A stretch of 41,693 nucleotides of DNA from IMG/VR virus record IMGVR_UViG_3300046171_000345, positions 1 through 41,693 of that record. One strand, given 5' to 3'. Below are positions 39,815 through 41,693 of the stretch, in pieces; the stretch's first letter is position 1, and each line of letters opens with the position of its first letter. A model generated the notes under the pieces. It saw nothing but the letters and a program-made list of their open reading frames with translations, was not told where the DNA came from and made no database searches. The position numbers and the translations under genes were made by a program. The stretch is from a virus.

Positions 39815-41693
39815 ATGGCTACAAGGAATTTAGTACCAAGGAATAGCGGAGAGGGTGGAGTTGGAAAATTAGGAAAATCGTGGGCGACAGGATTTTTTGA
39901 TAATCTGTACATTAATGACTCACTCGTATCAGATATAAGTTCTAATAAAAGTGACGGATACCTAGTAAACCAAAGCCTACAATCTGGAGACAGCGTAACC
40001 TTCGCAAGCGGTAACTTTACAGACGCATTAACCCTGAACGGTGTTGACGTATCACAATTAGGAGCAAGCTTTGAAGCGGCAAGATCAGGAGACGCAAATT
40101 ATGTTTTCTTTTCTGAAGCTTACGACAATCAAGGTCATACAGAAAAAACATACTACAATACAATCAACCCATCCACTATACTCTCGGGAATAAGTGTTGA
40201 GAATGCTTCAGATTTAAGAGTTTCTGTAATTTGGGATGGCCCTAATGATTCGTACATGGGGTCTGCATTCATAAACGAACAACAAATACCCCTATCAAAC
40301 ATAGAGGAAGTGGGGGAGAGAACTAGGAGATTCAAAGGGTATCTAGATAATTTAAATTTAACAGGGCAAAATTTCATAAACTGCAGGGCAAACGGAAGAA
40401 CAACATCGATATCTCTAAACGAAGTTGGTTCTGGACCCCTACCTTATAACATATCAATAGACCATATAGCTAACGCTCAACCCGCCGCAGGACACCAATT
40501 AGGAACAACCCACTTAAAGGAAAATGACCTAATCAATGTTTTTGTAGATTTTAATCAAAGCGGTGTTGACAAAATTAAAGTTTATGATTTCGGCTTATCA
40601 AAAGGAGTCGATTTCGATTCTTATGTATTAAATGATATTGGTAGCGGAATTTCTAGAGCCGTAATACCAACCTTAGTTTCAGACCGAACAGGTGAACAGT
40701 CAGTTGTGGTTCAAATTGTAAATTCGTTTGGTTCTACTGGAGACATAAGTCAATCTACAGATTTCTCAAACCTAAACACAACGAGATTACTCGATCAAAA
40801 TTACCCGCAAATTACAGCTAGCGATCCAACTAATTTTAATGGAAGGTCAGACGGATTAAGGGAAGGAGAATCAACAATCCTTTCGAGCTTCATAACGAAT
40901 TGGTCCTCCCCAACAGACACTGTTCTTTACAGCGGAATAAATAGCAGTATATTAATATCTAATAGTGGTATATTCGAAAGTCAAAAAACAATATTCTACT
41001 CAGATGGAACTTTTGAAGATCAAGACAACTTAACAATAAAAGCCACAAAAACAAATAACGGAGCTATAGACACAAAAGATGTTTTGGTAAAAATAGCAAA
41101 TTCACCAGAAATATTATTCGTAAATGTTATTACTCCAGCAATATCTGCCGTTTCGCCAAACATCATAGGCACATCCAAAATAAAAGGCGGAGACATAGTA
41201 AACGTAGAAGTTAACATTGACGCAAATGAAATACCCTCCTCAGGCATATATCTATCCGTACTTGATTCGGGTTTTTCAAATGGGACTCAAACAAATTACA
41301 CTTCATACTCAAGAGTTGTAAATAGCGATCAAACAGTAACATATACAATTCCGGTAGCAGTAACAAATAGTGTTGCCAAAAACGGAAACCAGGGGCTTTT
41401 AATTAAAGCTAGAGCTCATATCAATTCGAACAACTACATATACAGCGACACTCACGACTCAACAAACGACAGCAATAGCTTTGCGATTCTAGAAAATAGT
41501 TATCCATCAATTTCATTTGGCGCAGTTTCTTATCCAAATAATCAACAAGCATTAAAAAATCAAGAATTAGCCACAGTAACTAATACAATTTCTAATTTTG
41601 ATATAGCACAATATACAACAACAAACAATGAATTAAATATTATAAATCCAAATTTATATCAAACACAAAAACAAATTCAATTAAATAGCGGAA
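39815..41693 (+). CDS. Virion structural protein (open at right edge)
   Basis: The frame runs from the ATG at 39815 to the window end with no stop, giving 626 residues of a longer protein. It begins MATRNLVPRNSGEGGVGKLG, a start I have met in structural proteins of marine phages. A block (NLYINDSLVSDIS, ALTLNGVDVSQLG) shares a hairpin motif with the product of 39409. The rest is beta-rich and Ser/Asn/Thr-rich and looks like a fibre or decoration protein made of Ig-like domains (for example about 225-300, 330-420, 430-520). I cannot name the domain families. The promoter-like GTGTAATATA stretch is just upstream. Confidence 0.75.
   Translation, partial: MATRNLVPRNSGEGGVGKLGKSWATGFFDNLYINDSLVSDISSNKSDGYLVNQSLQSGDSVTFASGNFTDALTLNGVDVSQLGASFEAARSGDANYVFFSEAYDNQGHTEKTYYNTINPSTILSGISVENASDLRVSVIWDGPNDSYMGSAFINEQQIPLSNIEEVGERTRRFKGYLDNLNLTGQNFINCRANGRTTSISLNEVGSGPLPYNISIDHIANAQPAAGHQLGTTHLKENDLINVFVDFNQSGVDKIKVYDFGLSKGVDFDSYVLNDIGSGISRAVIPTLVSDRTGEQSVVVQIVNSFGSTGDISQSTDFSNLNTTRLLDQNYPQITASDPTNFNGRSDGLREGESTILSSFITNWSSPTDTVLYSGINSSILISNSGIFESQKTIFYSDGTFEDQDNLTIKATKTNNGAIDTKDVLVKIANSPEILFVNVITPAISAVSPNIIGTSKIKGGDIVNVEVNIDANEIPSSGIYLSVLDSGFSNGTQTNYTSYSRVVNSDQTVTYTIPVAVTNSVAKNGNQGLLIKARAHINSNNYIYSDTHDSTNDSNSFAILENSYPSISFGAVSYPNNQQALKNQELATVTNTISNFDIAQYTTTNNELNIINPNLYQTQKQIQLNSG

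Noticed and set aside
1-41693. CRISPR arrays, tRNA genes, integrase, transposase or attachment sites
   Set aside because: No spaced identical repeats, no cloverleaf-like stretch in any gap, and no recombinase or transposase product was seen; gaps are too short for most RNA genes.

Overview
The window is part of the genome of a tailed double-stranded DNA phage (Caudoviricetes). The tail genes follow the order of a lambda-type siphovirus: tape measure, M-like, L-like, K-like JAB protease, an I-J fusion, then very large fibre genes. The DNA is AT-rich, genes are packed with ATGA, TAATG or short overlaps, and no tRNA, rRNA, integrase, IS element or CRISPR array is visible. The style of the fibre and tape-measure proteins and the many sugar-related genes suggest a phage of an aquatic, probably marine, Gram-negative host. 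The host is not fixed by the sequence; one Trp-rich module in the J protein resembles repeats I associate with marine Verrucomicrobiota, which is only a weak hint.

Layout. (1) 1-22321, plus strand, tail module: tape measure (open at the left edge and broken by indels at its start), two tail-tube-like or minor tail proteins, an M-like minor tail protein broken by several indels, an L-like protein with two inserted modules, a JAB/JAMM peptidase, a 1538-residue tail-tip protein with an I-like N-terminus fused to a J-like body, a giant fibre now in two frames (14095-21616), and a separate fibre gene with a peptidase S74 intramolecular chaperone. (2) 22311-34963, minus strand: a possible recombination or annealing protein, then a cassette of glycosyltransferases, sugar activation enzymes and methyltransferases interrupted by a probable ssDNA-binding protein, and at the operon head a winged-helix protein. 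(3) 34964-35071: a divergent promoter region. (4) 35072-41693, plus strand: a small unknown gene, dNMP kinase, sigma factor, SSB, a glycosyltransferase, an FmdB-like protein without cysteines, and three virion structural genes, the last open at the right edge.

How it fits together. The 35-37 kb genes supply nucleotide metabolism, replication and transcription control. The flanking structural genes build the tail and probably surface fibres. The roughly 11-gene sugar cassette could make and transfer a glycan: an HAD phosphatase fused to a sugar nucleotidyltransferase, a GDPD-like protein, GT4, GT9, WavE-like and GT-A enzymes, and FkbM-like and other methyltransferases. The natural targets would be the phage's own fibres or coat, or the host surface. 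This cassette is the best candidate for an undescribed system here.

Three cross-cutting observations stand out. First, eight start codons that follow a gap, including both divergent operon heads, have a TANNNT -10-like hexamer 5 to 9 bases upstream of the ATG and no clear Shine-Dalgarno sequence, which suggests leaderless or nearly leaderless transcripts. Second, the fused HAD-nucleotidyltransferase gene carries a strong internal Shine-Dalgarno and ATG exactly at the domain joint. Third, at least eight frame breaks lie mostly at short homopolymers, so several tail genes should be treated as intact genes with sequence errors until read-level data say otherwise.
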